The translations under genes were made by a program, and so were the position numbers. From Pratylenchus scribneri (taxonomy: Eukaryota > Nematoda > Chromadorea > Rhabditida > Pratylenchidae), in assembly GCA_030063045.1 (NCBI GenBank), contig JAQSEB010000169.1, positions 388,997-452,996 of the forward strand: DNA of 64,000 nucleotides, in the 5' to 3' direction. The notes under the pieces were generated by a model. That model ran no database searches. It was given only the letters and a program-made list of their open reading frames with translations, and was not told the DNA's origin. Positions 21,366-33,662 of the stretch are shown piece after piece. Within the stretch, counting starts at the first letter, position 1, and every line of letters begins with the position of its first letter.

Positions 21366-24109
21366 ATGTTGCCCCACATTTTTTGGCATTCTCCAAGCCT
21401 TTTGAGCTTCCTGTCAATTTTTTGCCTGCTTATGCTGGCCAAAAATTTTCAAGTTGGCTGCCATAATTATGGAAATGGTTTCCATTTTGATAAGTTTAAA
21501 ATATTTAAATTAATTTTTTTTGGAGATTTTGATTAAATACAATTTTTAAAAATTGAAATTTACATAAAATTTAATAAAAATTATTTAATAAAAATTAATT
21601 TTGAAATAATTGAATAATTCCAAAATTTTTTATCCCTTTCAGGAATTGTCAATCAAGAATCAGGCACCCGTCAACAATTCCCTCCTCCTTTTTTTGGCCA
21701 ACAATCGCCTCAACAATCTTTTCCCGGCCAACCACCATTTTCGGATCAAAGTAATCAACAACAATCCCCCGCATTAGGGCCACAACAAACTGCACAAACA
21801 TTCACTGCTGCCGATAATGGCCATCAACAATTGCCGCCGGCATTCGATGAGTCGCCGCCATTTCCTGGCCAACCATTTTCTGGCCAACATTCCCGTCCAT
21901 TCTCTGGCCAAAATGGCAATATCGGATCCAGCGTTGGACAATGCAATAAGTAAACAAACATCTATTATTTAATTAAATTATGAATTTAAACGTTTAAACC
22001 ACATTTTCACTTTTTGGTTTTAAACTCTTTAATTTTTGGCCAAAACCTAACAAATTATACACTAATCGATGCGTCTCGATGAGATCTACAAAATGATATT
22101 AGATATGAGGAGTCTAAAACTGGTTTCCGATATATTAGAAATCAAAAACTGTTTTATTGGTGCCAAAAAGAGAAATTTTAGTGCCAAAAATATTTTCCAT
22201 TTTTAATTTATTATTCCAATTTTGGCTGGTTTTTTATTCATTTAAAGGCTGAAATTTATCCCTCTCTGATTTTCGAATAAAATTTTACTTATTTAGGTAC
22301 AATAAAAAAATTAAAAAAATTTTTCAATTGTTAATTCCAGTATAATTTCGAAATTCCCACATCAAAATATTAAAAATATTATCATAAAAAAATTATCAAC
22401 ATTTTTTAGCCGTCTACCGCCAATTTCCCGTCTCCACAATTGGGGTGGCAATTTCCATTTTTCCACCCAAAACATTGAATATCCACGAACCACTGAGGAA
22501 GTCCAACAAATTGTGCGTCGTGCCCGAAAATTGCGCGTCGTTGGCTCACGGCACAGTTTCAGGTAATTTTGGATACTTTTACGGAGCGGGACGGTTAGTG
22601 GCGCGGCCGTTTAGTGGCGAAAGCTAATAGCTGAGCGCCTAATGAATGGTTTAGAATGTTTTATATATCATTGAAAACAGCAAAAAATTCTCTATCAGTA
22701 CATTTATAAATCAAATTTTAAAACATATTTTTACATTTTTTTAAAATTCGGTAATTAACGAACTATTCCATATTTTTCACTGATTTTTTATTTTTTAGAA
22801 TTTAAGTATTTTCAGAAATTACCAAACGGTATACAACCCCACCCAAACTATATTGGTGCCTTATCAAAAAATTTTTAAATTAAATAAAACAATTAAAATA
22901 TTAACAATTCCATTTTCATACATTATGAATCGATTAAATTTTAAAAAAAAATTATTAAATAAATTTCCCAATCCCAATTCACAGTTGGCCAGCATGAGTG
23001 CGGAATTGGCACCAATCATCTACATTTGGGACATTCGAACAATCAAAGCCGACCAATTTTGGATGAGCCCAAGTAGCAGCAATAACAATGGAGGAGGCCG
23101 AAATGCAGTGTATGTGGCCATCCATTTCACTTGGAAACCGGCAATGAACATTGTGTTGGCAATTTTATCAAAGGTGGGTATTTATTTTTTTAAATTATTT
23201 CTTCGAAATTGAGTGAAATTCCATTCTAAATTAATTTTCTTAAATGAATAAGTGCCCTTTATTTTTACCTATTTTTATGCATATGTTTCATTTTTGGACA
23301 TAATTTATCTATTTTTGCTCTTTTTGAGAGAAAATTTCATTTTTAAAATGCAATAAAAAAGATAAAATTACTATTCTATGGTGTTGGTTTTAACTACTTT
23401 TTGGCAAATTTCACATAAAAACCTAAATAAGAACACTATTTTACAATTTGCCACTTTAATTCAGGCTATAGAAATCTATATTTCGATTAGACTTTATTAT
23501 TTAATAGACAAAAATTCTAAAAACTAAATAAAATTTTCGGTAGAAATATTTTCAGGAATGTTATTTTTCTCATTAAAAAGGACTCCCAAATATTAGTGGA
23601 ATTGAAGCCAAAAAAGCAAATTAAGCTTAATTAAAATTAACCAATTTCTTTCACTGTTATACCAAAAAATATATAAATTTTAATCAATGAATTCTTTTAT
23701 AAATACAGATTAATGCTGCATTGGCCCCATTCAATGCTCGACCACATTGGGGCAAATTGTTCACACTCAATCCCCGCCAATTTCTTCACACCTATCCAAA
23801 CGTGCAACAATTTGTGTAAGTTTTATGTCTTTCAAAATTTCGATTTCGAAGACTAAAAACATTGAATTCTCCCAAAATATGAAAAAAAAATTAAAATATT
23901 AATCCCAATTTTTTTTTGAATTTTCTGGACATTTTTGACTGAATCATTAATCATTATTATGGATATATTCACAAGAAAAAACCAAAAAATTATAATTATT
24001 TTTTCTTAATATTCCCATTTTCTTTTTTTCACACAGTCGAATGGCCAATCAATTTGATCCAACCGGGAAATTCCGCAACGAATTTTTGGAGGACAATGTT
24101 TTCGCATGA
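21366..24109 (+). pseudogene. Alditol/xylitol-oxidase-like flavoprotein, signal peptide added, central part missing
   Basis: Exons 21366-21477, 21643-21949, 22410-22562, 22985-23173, 23709-23815 and 24037-24109. Exon 1 is a signal peptide (LLSFLSIFCLLMLA). Exon 2 is a Gln/Pro/Gly/Phe-rich spacer with repeated FPGQP/FSGQ. Exon 3 matches the start of the FAD-binding-4 domain of bacterial alditol oxidases: HNWGGN, YPRTTEEV, LRVVGSRHSFS, whose His is the usual covalent-FAD site. Exons 4-6 match the family's C-terminus: LAPIIYIWDIRTIKADQFW, HFTWKP, RPHWGKLF and DPTGKFRNEF. About 200-250 residues between GSRHSFS and LAPII are not present, and exons 3 and 4 do not join in frame (phase 2 against 0). 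The enzyme would lack most of its FAD and substrate domains. A bacterial origin is inferred from the motifs. Confidence 0.7.
22010..22190. mobile_element. Fragment of GAGACGC-family MITE in oxidase intron 2
   Basis: Carries GGTTTTAAACTCTTTAATTT, ATCGATGCGTCTCGATGAGA and AGTCTAAAACTGGTTTCCGA in the order seen in fuller copies at 40.5-40.8 and 58.9-59.2 kb. Only one arm is well preserved. Confidence 0.6.
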
Positions 24110-24384
24110 TGAAAATGGTAATGAAATGATGATGATGAAAATAGCGAAAATTGTGATTTAATATTTATTAATTAATCCATTTATTTGCCTATTGGAATAA
24201 ATATGAAGCAATAAATTTTTGTTGTTTTTGTCCAGAAGTCCTCAATTTCGATTTTTATTTTCATCGAATTTATGGATCACGGCCTAAATTCATATTAGCA
24301 AAAATGTTGCCTAACAATTTAGACTTTATGGCATTGAGAATAAATTTAATTGTACTTGGTAACCCTAGAATGCCTATAAATATT

Positions 24385-24675
24385 TTTGACTTCTAATAAA
24401 TCAGAAACCGGTTTAGACCCTACAAACCTTTTATCAATTTGTAAATCTCATCGAGACGCATGGAATGGTTGTCAGATTTTGGTCCAAAATTAAACATTTT
24501 GAAACTAAAAAAAAACAGGAAATATGGTCTAAACTTTTTAACTCACTCATCAGTTTCGACTTAAACTAAAAAAATATTCTGTTAAAAGACGCGTCTCGAT
24601 GAGATCTACAAATTATTTTATGGTTTAAAGGTCTAAAATCGGTTTCTGATTATTAGAATTTAAAACTTTTTAGGT
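24385..24675. mobile_element. Palindromic MITE, GAGACGC family (AACCGGTTT-type ends)
   Basis: Left part TTGACTTCTAATAAATCAGA then AACCGGTTTAGACCC, and CATCGAGACGCATGGAATGG. The right part is inverted: GACGCGTCTCGATGAGATCT and TCGGTTTCTGATTATTAGAA. It lies just downstream of the oxidase gene. Confidence 0.65.
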
Positions 24676-24714
24676 AGGCATTTTCTGGGGCATCGCAGTG
24701 TTGTACTTGGTTTT

Positions 24715-25195
24715 TACATTTAGGAAAGTACAAAAATGTGATTGCCTGGATGTGAATTCAAATTTAAATTTGAATTTACATATACATTTAAATTTAACAA
24801 TAAAATGGCAACAAATATATTCAAATTTCCTCGATGGATTAAATGTTTCCGAAAGGAATTTTAATTGAGTCAACTATTTCAGCACTCGAAAAATATTGCC
24901 CTTTATAAAATTAGTCGGATGTAAATATTTGTCCAATTGAATGGAAATTTGTCCATGAGATTTGAAATGTACTTATAAAAGTACACAAAAATGTGATTAT
25001 CTTTGTTTGTGAATTTCTTTTTAATATAAAATTTACATATATTTAAATATTTGGCGACAAATTCGTAACTAATTTTATATTCAAATTTCCTTCGGGGGGA
25101 TAAAAAAATTTCCTAATGAAATTTGAATCAACCGTAAACTTCCGCAATCGAAAAATGTTGCCCTTTTTCATCAGTTGGATTTGAATGTCTGATGT
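24715..25195. repeat. Tandem duplication of a ~230-bp block upstream of the solute-binding-protein gene
   Basis: The blocks at about 24715-24925 and 24977-25190 share, in the same order, AAAAATGTGATT, ATTCAAATTTCCT, the TTGA(G/A)TCAAC(T/C) segment and TCGAAAAAT(A/G)TTGCCCTTT. They are roughly 70% alike by eye. The second copy ends about 120 bp before the start codon at 25312, so the duplication probably includes promoter sequence. Confidence 0.55.
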
Positions 25196-26741
25196 GAAAA
25201 GAAATGTCCTTTAAAATGAACCCATGATTAATGGGGGGAATATAAATTTAAGTCAATTTTTTCCTTTTAAAATCATTCAATTCTCATTTTTGCCCTCCAA
25301 AGACCAAAAAAATGATTTCATTGAATAAATTTTTTCTCCTCTCATTTCTCATTTTGGCATTGGCAGTGACAAAATTGCAGTCAAAAAGATTGTCACCAAA
25401 ACCTAAAATGCCTCCTGTGGCCGTTGATAATCGAACAATTGAACAAATTTATGAGGCCGCATTGGCTGAAGGCGGCCAACTTGTTGTGTATGCCAATGGG
25501 AATCGGGCATTTCAGGCAATGTTTTTTGTGTTTTTCGGATAGAATTATAGGAAATAGAAACCAAAATGAATTATTCACAGATTTTTAAAGTTAAATGTAT
25601 AAAAATTATTTAATTTTAAAAATATTTATGAAAAAGTTTGGGCAAACTTTGATCAAAATTAGCAAAATAAGGAAAAGTTGATGGAAGATATACAGTATCT
25701 AGAATTCTACAGCGGACTCACATACTAATAATTTATAAAATATAAATTTTAATAATAATTAATTTTGGAAATGCCAGGCCTTAAATATACAGAATTTTAA
25801 TGAATTAAATTGAGCAAAATATTTATTCCTGGAAATGTTTTTTCCTTTAAGCAATTTATTTAGAGGAGAATTTAGGTAATTTTAGGTAATTTTTATTTTA
25901 TATTTGATAATTATAATTAATCAATCATTCGAATAGGATAGAGTCGATTTTATAAACATTTCGGTTTTTAAATTCAGTTTTCAGTTTTTTAAAAAATCGA
26001 TTTTCAGTTTCGGTTTTTTAATTTCGATTATTTTGAGCAAAATTCGGTTTGAAATTTCATCGATTTTCTCAAATTAAATTCGACTCTGTCCAACTCTAGT
26101 TTTCATGGTCCCAAAATTTAGCATCATAAAAATTGGTTCTCTTGATCAAAAATATTAGTTTAATATACAATTTTTCATGAAAGCATTCAATTCAATTAAT
26201 TTATAAATGACAAAATTTCCAGGCTCGGACATTGTCCCAGACAGTGCCAGCTTTTCAACGCCGATTTCCAGGCATTAATTTGACCATCGTTGTGGACAAT
26301 ACAAACACACATGCCTCCAGGGCAAATGTTCAATTGGCTTTGGGTTCTGTGGTTATTGACTTAATTCAGTTGGAATCTGTGCACGATTTTTACAGATGGA
26401 AAGCACAAAATGTTTGTTTTTTTTTACATTTTAAATAGATTAAAAATAAAATTAAAATCCACTAAAAAATATTCCAATTCATTTTCACATTAGAATTTGC
26501 ACTATTATAAGCCAATTGTATGGGATTCCATTCATCCGGCATTCCGTGACCCAGATGGCGCATTCACCTCAATTTCGGGCACTGTTTTCTCCATGGTGGT
26601 GAACACGGATTTGCTGCCCAATGAGGCGGATTGGCCTAAAAGTTTTGGTGAATTGGTGGAAGTCCCAAAATATTATGGCAAAATTTTGGCCGCCTATCCC
26701 ATTGATGTTGTCTCACCGGACACCACTCTTTATGGGTATGG

Positions 26742-28468
26742 GTAATAAATATTTAAAAATAATGTTAACTTAGGCAAATAATTGTGATTTCAAATTTTCT
26801 TTCTATACTATTCAATACCTCATCATATAATTTATATAGGAATTCTCGACCTTCTGTTGTTGTTTTTTTTTTCAAAAATAAAAATAACCTATTTAAATTC
26901 TATTAAAATTAGCTTGTGGAATTTTATGGATACCCAATGCTGATTTAGCTGTAAATATTAAAATAAATTATAAAATAAAAAATTTTATTTATCACAAATT
27001 TCTGTATAGGAAATTGGGAATATTTAAGGCCAAATAATTTAACCAAATTTGGTTAATTTTAATTCTATAAGAGATCTATTTAACACAAATTCTATATTTT
27101 ATCATAAACCCGGAGTCACAATTTTTGGCGCGAATTTTGAAAATATGGTGAAAATGGGCAAAAATTACCCATCGTATGGACAAAATGGAAATGCATGTAT
27201 TTTGGGAATTTTATAAAAAAGGCATATATTTTGAAAAGATATTTAAATATTTTTACATTTCCATTTTAAAAATCTAGTGAAAATCTAGTGAATATAAGAA
27301 TTTTTCAGAATTTCGAAAATAATTTGCAAATTTCAAATATTTTCAAAATCTTTTGGCCCAGATTTTCAATAGCTATTCAAAATACTGAGAAAAATATTTT
27401 CAAAATGGCAATCATATTCAGAATATTTCGATACATTATTTTTCAACATCTGTTCAAAATTATCTATATTGTTATAATATTCCTAATATGCTAACCTAAA
27501 TTCAGAATATCTTTACCTGTAATAATAAATTATAATTTTTATTAAATATTTTATAAATAAATTCAAATTAAATAAAAGAATTATCATAGCTTAATCATGA
27601 TCAAATTAGTTCATTGGAAAAACATAATTCTTTTTCTTTCCATCATATCCATCGTACTGAACCATAAGACCTTTTGTAGAGACTTAATTGAATAAGATGA
27701 ACTAAAATTTGCATATGATTATTTCGATAATTTTTCTATAAAATAAACCTGGCCATAATCCTCTTATCTACGAAAGAATTGTAAATAAAGCATTTTGCTG
27801 GTGTTCCATCCATTCAAGATTTTGCCAGAATTTTTTCCGAGAAATTCATAAACACACAAATTTATTGCAATTGAGAATTCTAGAATAAAAAAGATTATTT
27901 ATCTAATATTTTAAAGCTCAATCTATTTTTCACCAAATTTATTGAATTTTAATAAAATAATATATTAGATTTCATTTGCTCTTCTTAATTCGAGTCTCTA
28001 TTAGATATTTATATTCAAAAGCTTCCTGTTTTGATCTATATTTTATTTTTCATAATTAATTCCATTTCAAAAAAACATTCTCCTAAAAACCATATAGTTT
28101 ATCCATAAAAACTTTTTTTAATCCCAAAAATTTTGTATACCCTTAAAATTTGTTACTCAATAGCGAAACCATAAAACCTTTAATATTTTTGGCCCAAAAT
28201 TGAAAATACCATAGATTTTCCGAAATGTTAAAAACTTTAAGGTTCAAGTTTTGTTAATTTTAATATTTGAAAAAATTAAATAAAACCTGCGTAACTTTTA
28301 ATCCTGGTAGCAAATCATCAGTGCAGATTTAAAATTTTCCCATTTTGCAGCATCTTCAGAACCATTTCCCATGAAGTTAACAATATAAAAGATTTGAAAA
28401 ATAGAAAGTTTGTAGAATTTAAAAACTTACAATTACTTAAATCGTTTGAGTTGAAGCCCATGATGTCA
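26742..28468. other. AT-rich part of the 5.3-kb intron
   Basis: No exon of the host gene is needed here, because phase and homology run straight from 26741 to 32080. I see no supportable gene or element in this part. Confidence 0.45.
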
Positions 28469-30131
28469 CTAAAATTTGTCAATTTTTTTTAAATTCCATA
28501 GTTTGCAGAAATCTCTTGTGATTTTCATCTTTTGTACTTTTAAAAATTGAAGGGCAATTGCAGATTTCAATTTATTGTCACGCAACTGAATTATCCTTAT
28601 TTTAATATTTATCAAAAAATTCTTACATCCCGAACAAAAGTTATAGAATAGTCCCCATACTTTGTAAGAAGAATTGAGCGAAAAGTGGTCCTTCTTTATT
28701 TCTTGTGCACATAATATTTGTTCATCAGTGAAGTTTGATCTTTTTAAATTATTGAAATTAATTAAAATTTCGAATAAAATGACCTGTTTAAATCTTGGTA
28801 TCCCTAATCCACCATGTCCAATGAGAATTTTAAAGCGTCGCATATTGTTGAGAATTTTTCGTTTGAGAATTCTTGCTTTATATTATAAAATTCTTGACAA
28901 TTTAGAGTTCTCATCCAATCTTCAATTTGTTTTAAAGCCGAAGATGAATGTAATTTTGCTCCAACAAAACTCGCAACTGAAATTTAAAAATAAATAGAAA
29001 AAATAAATAAAAGAGTTACGAAAAAACAAGAATTAGAAATGGACGAGCCAAATTTTCTGCTGCAATTGACCAAATATAAATGCAGATTTGCTTTATAGAT
29101 CCAATAGAATTCACTAAAAAATAATAGATTTTTATCAAATATTTGGAACATAAAAAACCTTAATTTCGCATTTTGGGAAAATATATGCCGGTGGTACTTT
29201 CATTCCTAGAATTTTTGCGCTGTTATCAACAACAATTTGAATGACCCGAACATAAAAAGAAAAAAAATTATTATAGTAATTTAATATAAACCTTGAATTG
29301 ACTATGGGTTTTGGGTCTTACTTCTCTTGTCGATAAATTCATGAATTTGGCCAAATTGGTCTAAAGAATTCATCCCATTCCGGATTAGTTTCATCGACAC
29401 TAAATATTTAATAATTTTTCTGTTTTTTTTAATCTTACTATAATTCTCATTAAATATCACCAACGAGCAAGAGTCCGATTCGATTTCATTGACTTCATCG
29501 ACATCGGTGCTCATAAAAATGAAAGAGCTGGTATCAGACATTCCATCTTCTTCTTTGATTTCTCATCATATCATTTTGAATTTTTTATTTTTTAGTTTTA
29601 AAGATTCATTTTTTAAACCTTGAATTTTTCGTCCACCTCCATTGCAAATTTTCGATCCTGAAGATTTTCCAAATCTGTTATTGGGTTGGCGAGCATTCCA
29701 TCCTTTAAATTTTTATCAGCTTTAGTGTTTAATTGAAATTACCTGAGAATTATTTTCGTTGCAGTCTTCTTTCCATGGTAGTTTTTGTCATAGAATTCCT
29801 CATCATCACTCGATTTGATATTTTCGAAGACATTAAAATTTTTATAAATATTTCTATTTTCTTAAACCTGTATATCCTCATATTCAGAGTTCCATTTGCA
29901 TGGTAATTTGTAAAGATTGTAGAAGATCAGACATGCCAGAAAAACATTGTTAAATTCAATTCTGGTGGTGCCTTCTTGGACAGTTGTGAAGACTTATTGA
30001 CTTAAAATCTTAGTTTAAAATGTTTTTATATTAATAATTAAACCTGTTAATGTATTATGTTTGGACGCTTTCCTGTGATTCTCCCAAAATGCTCTGAGAT
30101 TTTTGGGCTCTGGATTATTTGCAATCGCCAT
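28469..30131 (-). CDS. Nested multi-exon gene of unknown function
   Basis: Lies antisense inside the solute-binding-protein intron. Start at 30131 (MAIANNPEPKNLRAFWENHR). Exons 30131-30044 and 29992-29868 join in phase 1. Further likely exons cover about 29830-29758 (SSDDEEFYDKNYHGKK), 29700-29640, 29550-29330 (MSDTSSFIFMSTDVDEVNEI), 29245-29170 (KILGMKVPPAYIFPKCEIK), 29110-29035 and 29000-28469 (LKQIEDWMRTLNCQEFYNIK ... TREFCKLW-like end). Not all phases could be reconciled, and one apparent intron near 28815 would be only 29 bp. It may therefore be partly decayed. Low-cysteine, acidic, no signal peptide. I recognise no family. Confidence 0.4.
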
Positions 30132-30791
30132 GATCGCTTCGAAATTTCCTTATCATCAGCAAGAATTGAGGAGAGAGCAAATTTCGAATAGCAAGCATTC
30201 ATCCCAGATCAGGCAGAACATTCTCTAAATCATAAGTATCCTTTAATTTGTAATTTTACTACTTTTATTATGTTTACAATTACCTCAATTATATCCCTGC
30301 TTAAATCCATTTTGACGAGAATTCTTTGATAGAATTAAATTTAGTCCGAAGAATTCAATTAATAGAATTTAATCTTTTATTTAGACTTCGAAAAGTTTCT
30401 TTCAATTAATTTTACTATTTGTTTTGCTTTTATCGATTTCGATAACTTTGGTGAATTTCTTCTAATTCTCTGACTATGTTCTCTCTCACTTTTCATGTAT
30501 GATTTATATAGTTATTATTTCTTATTAGCTCTTAATTAAGATATTTTTGCAAAAATATCTACATAATAAATGCTTACTTGTTTTTTTGATATTTAATTAT
30601 TCTGAAATGTAAACTTTTAATATTAAAGGTTATAAAAACTTTGTTTGTAATACTTGGTTAAAAATTAATAAAATCGAAAATAAAACGATAAAATATTTAT
30701 ACAATTTCTCAAATAAAAAAATAAAATCAATTTTTAGTCTAGCTAAATTCTCTCAATTATTTGGCAATTCTTAAGTGAAACAAATTGCAAA

Positions 30792-30985
30792 ATGTCAAAG
30801 ACTGATAAAGAAGGCGGAGGAATTCTAAATCAGAAATCAAGGCGAAACGAGGTAAAATAAATATAATTAATAATTAAATATAAAATAATATTTAGCGACC
30901 GCGTATTTTGCCAAACGGAGAAGAAAATGATATGAACTTCAATCTGGAAGATTCTGTGGTGGAAAGTTCTGAAAGCAAGAATTAG
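30792..30985 (+). CDS. Tiny two-exon ORF (49 aa), unknown
   Basis: Exons 30792-30851 and 30896-30985 join in phase 0 across a 44-bp intron with GT...TTTAG. The product, MSKTDKEGGGILNQKSRRNE then RPRILPNGEENDMNFNLEDS and a Ser/Glu tail, is hydrophilic. Clean splice sites and composition unlike the flanks argue for a gene. It may instead be the 5' end of a larger transcript. It is on the same strand as the host gene and lies in its intron. Confidence 0.35.
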
Positions 30986-32079
30986 AAGAATTTGCAAAGA
31001 ACTGTCTGGAAATATGTTAGAAATGATGGAAATGATCTATTTAATTTATTCAAATATAATTCTCCAAAATCTTCCAAAAATATTCACCATAACAAATCTC
31101 GCAAAAATTGTTCTCAAATTCAAATTATACACCGATTTTTTTAAATATCTCATCTGCCAGGTCAAAAACTCCACAATATAATAATCTGCTAGTTTTCTTC
31201 TACCTAATTGTTATCCTCAAAAAAATCATCCCAATAATATTTGTCTCCAAAAATCAACATAAATTCATTTTGCTTCTCTTATTTTTCATCTAAATATTAT
31301 TTTTGATCCGATATTCTGGCGAAAATCAAGCAAAATTATTTAAATTTATCAACAATTATTTAATTTTGATAAAAAAATCCTACTAAAACTTCCAATTTAT
31401 ATTCCTTTTTAGGGATTTAAATATTCTTATTTTTTGGAAAAAAAATTAAATTTTGAAAAAATAGTGAAAATTTTGGAGTAATAATTTTCAAAAATTAAAA
31501 ATTTTCTAAAATATACTAAAAAAGATACTCCTTTTTACTCTGTATTTTGGGTCTTATTTTCAAAAGCTTATCAAAATGACTACAAATATAAATTTTCAAA
31601 ATTATAAAATTCTCAAAATGTTTTCTGGATTTTAATAATTTTAAGAATATTATTAGAATTCATGTATTTTCACGTAATTTTGTAAATATGTAAAATTTTG
31701 AACATATTTTTTTCCTTTTATGTTCAAAATCTTTTGAATTTATTTTGACATAGATTTTCAGAATTTTATTCATTTCTAAGATATTTTAACAATTTATCTG
31801 TGCTCAATATATATTGAGGAGTTTTTCCATTTTTAAAAAATTTTCACAATTTCAACGAAATTTTCAAAATATTTTGCGCATATTTTTTTTGTGACTCCGG
31901 GAACAAATGATCATATTTAATTTATTTATAATATTATACACAATATTAATCACTAAAAATGAGCATAATTAATTAGTCTAATAAAAATTTCATGATTATT
32001 GGCAAAATAATGAATTTTCTAATGAATTAAATCAACTCGATTTAAACATTTTTTTCATAATGACACATTTCTTGAACAG
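30986..32079. other. AT-rich 3' part of the large intron
   Basis: Dense A/T runs and short repeats of TTTTCAAAAT type. No gene seen. Confidence 0.45.
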
Positions 32080-33145
32080 ATACAAACAAGTTTTGGACAA
32101 ATATGGATATAATTGGATGACTCGACTGATGGCACAAAATGTGACCATAATGCGTGATTCCAGTCTAATTCCGGCTGCCATGAGTTCTGGCCAATTCTCC
32201 GTTGGATTATTTCGGCCAGCTCCCGGAAATGTGTCCAATCAACGGTTCATTCTTCCGGAGGAGGAAAAATTCGTTTCGTACACTGTGCTAACTGCTATAT
32301 TCAATGAAGTATTTTGTTTGAATATTAATTTCTTTTAATTGATAAAAATTTTAGGAGTTTTCTTTTCACCTAATTATATAGATTTTTTGTTCCAATAGTA
32401 AATTAAACAAAAAGAATTTGGTATAATAAATCAATTTTAACAGAACTAACAAGTTTATGAATATTAGAGATAGTCAAAATCGCCTTCGATTTGAGATAAT
32501 CAATACAATTTCAAACCGAAATTTGGAAATTTTGCTTAAAATACTAATCGAAAATAGGAGAAATCGAATTGACAATTTTAAAAAATAGAAACCTGGTTTA
32601 AAAATGATACGGTCTAAAAATGACTAGATCAACACAAATGAATATGAACACACAAAATTAATCAAAATCCCAAAATTTTTAAATCAAGAATCAACTTATC
32701 AAAAAGACAATTTTCTCTCATAAGATTTTGATCATTTTCGAATCATTTTAAGGAATTTTTTATCTTTTCTCTAAATTTATTAGAAAAAATCTATAATAAT
32801 TATTTAAAATTAATATTTTCATTATTTATAAAATTATTTGAATTTTAGAAGTTAAAAAATAATAATAATAATTCTTTAAATAGAAAAAATATCAATTTTT
32901 CCAAATACACCATTCGAATTTTCATAAAAATAAATTCTACAGAGCCCACACAAGGAGGCCGCCAAATTATACATGAATTGGCAGCTGGAAAAACAAATGC
33001 AACAAACATTGCCTTGGACCGTTCGAGAAGATGTGGCACCGGCCAACGGTCTTCGACACATTTGGGAATACGGTGCCCGAAGTAGCTATGCCGATTTTGT
33101 GCGATTCTATTTGGATCGAGCCGGTGCGGAACGAGTTCGAAATGC

Positions 33146-33662
33146 AGTTTACTCAGGCATGACCACGGCTACGGCTAAGCCGCGGTTAGCCGCGGCTAGC
33201 CGCGGCTACGGGCGGCTAACGGCTACAAATTTTGAAAATTTGACGGCTAAAGGGCGGCTAACGGCTATAAAGCCATAGCCGCGGTTAGCCGCGGGATAGC
33301 CGCCATCCACAAATTTTCTATTTTTTAAAGAACTTTTCTTAAAATTCTCTCCATCAATATTTATTATTTTTTTAATTTACAAATTTTTGCCATTATTTTA
33401 AAATTTTTGGTAAATAATTTGCAAAATTTTCCCAGCAGGATAATTTTTTGCCTTTTTTTCTTTTCTGTACTATTTTTTAAAAATTTTTTTGACCAAAAAA
33501 ATTTTTTTCTAAAATACGGCTAACCGCGGCTAGCCGCGGGCGGCTACGGCTATAAAATTTCAAAAAATAGGCGGCTACGGGCGGCTACGGCTATGAAATT
33601 GCCACGGCTAAAACGGCTACGGCTATAGAAAAATTGTAGCCGTGGTCATGCCTGAGTTTACT
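33146..33662. mobile_element. 501-bp hAT-type MITE inside a coding exon
   Basis: The body is 33154-33654. Terminal inverted repeats are CAGGCATGACCACGGCTAC and the exact reverse at the right end. Target duplication AGTTTACT at 33146-33153 and 33655-33662 is perfect. The interior is iterated CGGCTACGGCTA / TAGCCGCGG motifs around an AT-rich centre. No transposase. Element plus duplicated 8 bp is 509 bp, so it shifts the host frame. Confidence 0.9.

Noticed and set aside
22600..22984. Search for the missing oxidase exons in this intron
   Set aside because: No frame here shows the expected FAD-binding or substrate-domain motifs, and 420 bp cannot hold 200 or more codons.
25930..26100. Iterated TCGGTTTT motifs with AGAGTCGA ends in intron 1 of the binding-protein gene
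   Set aside because: Possibly a decayed MITE, but the ends match only partly and no target duplication is visible.
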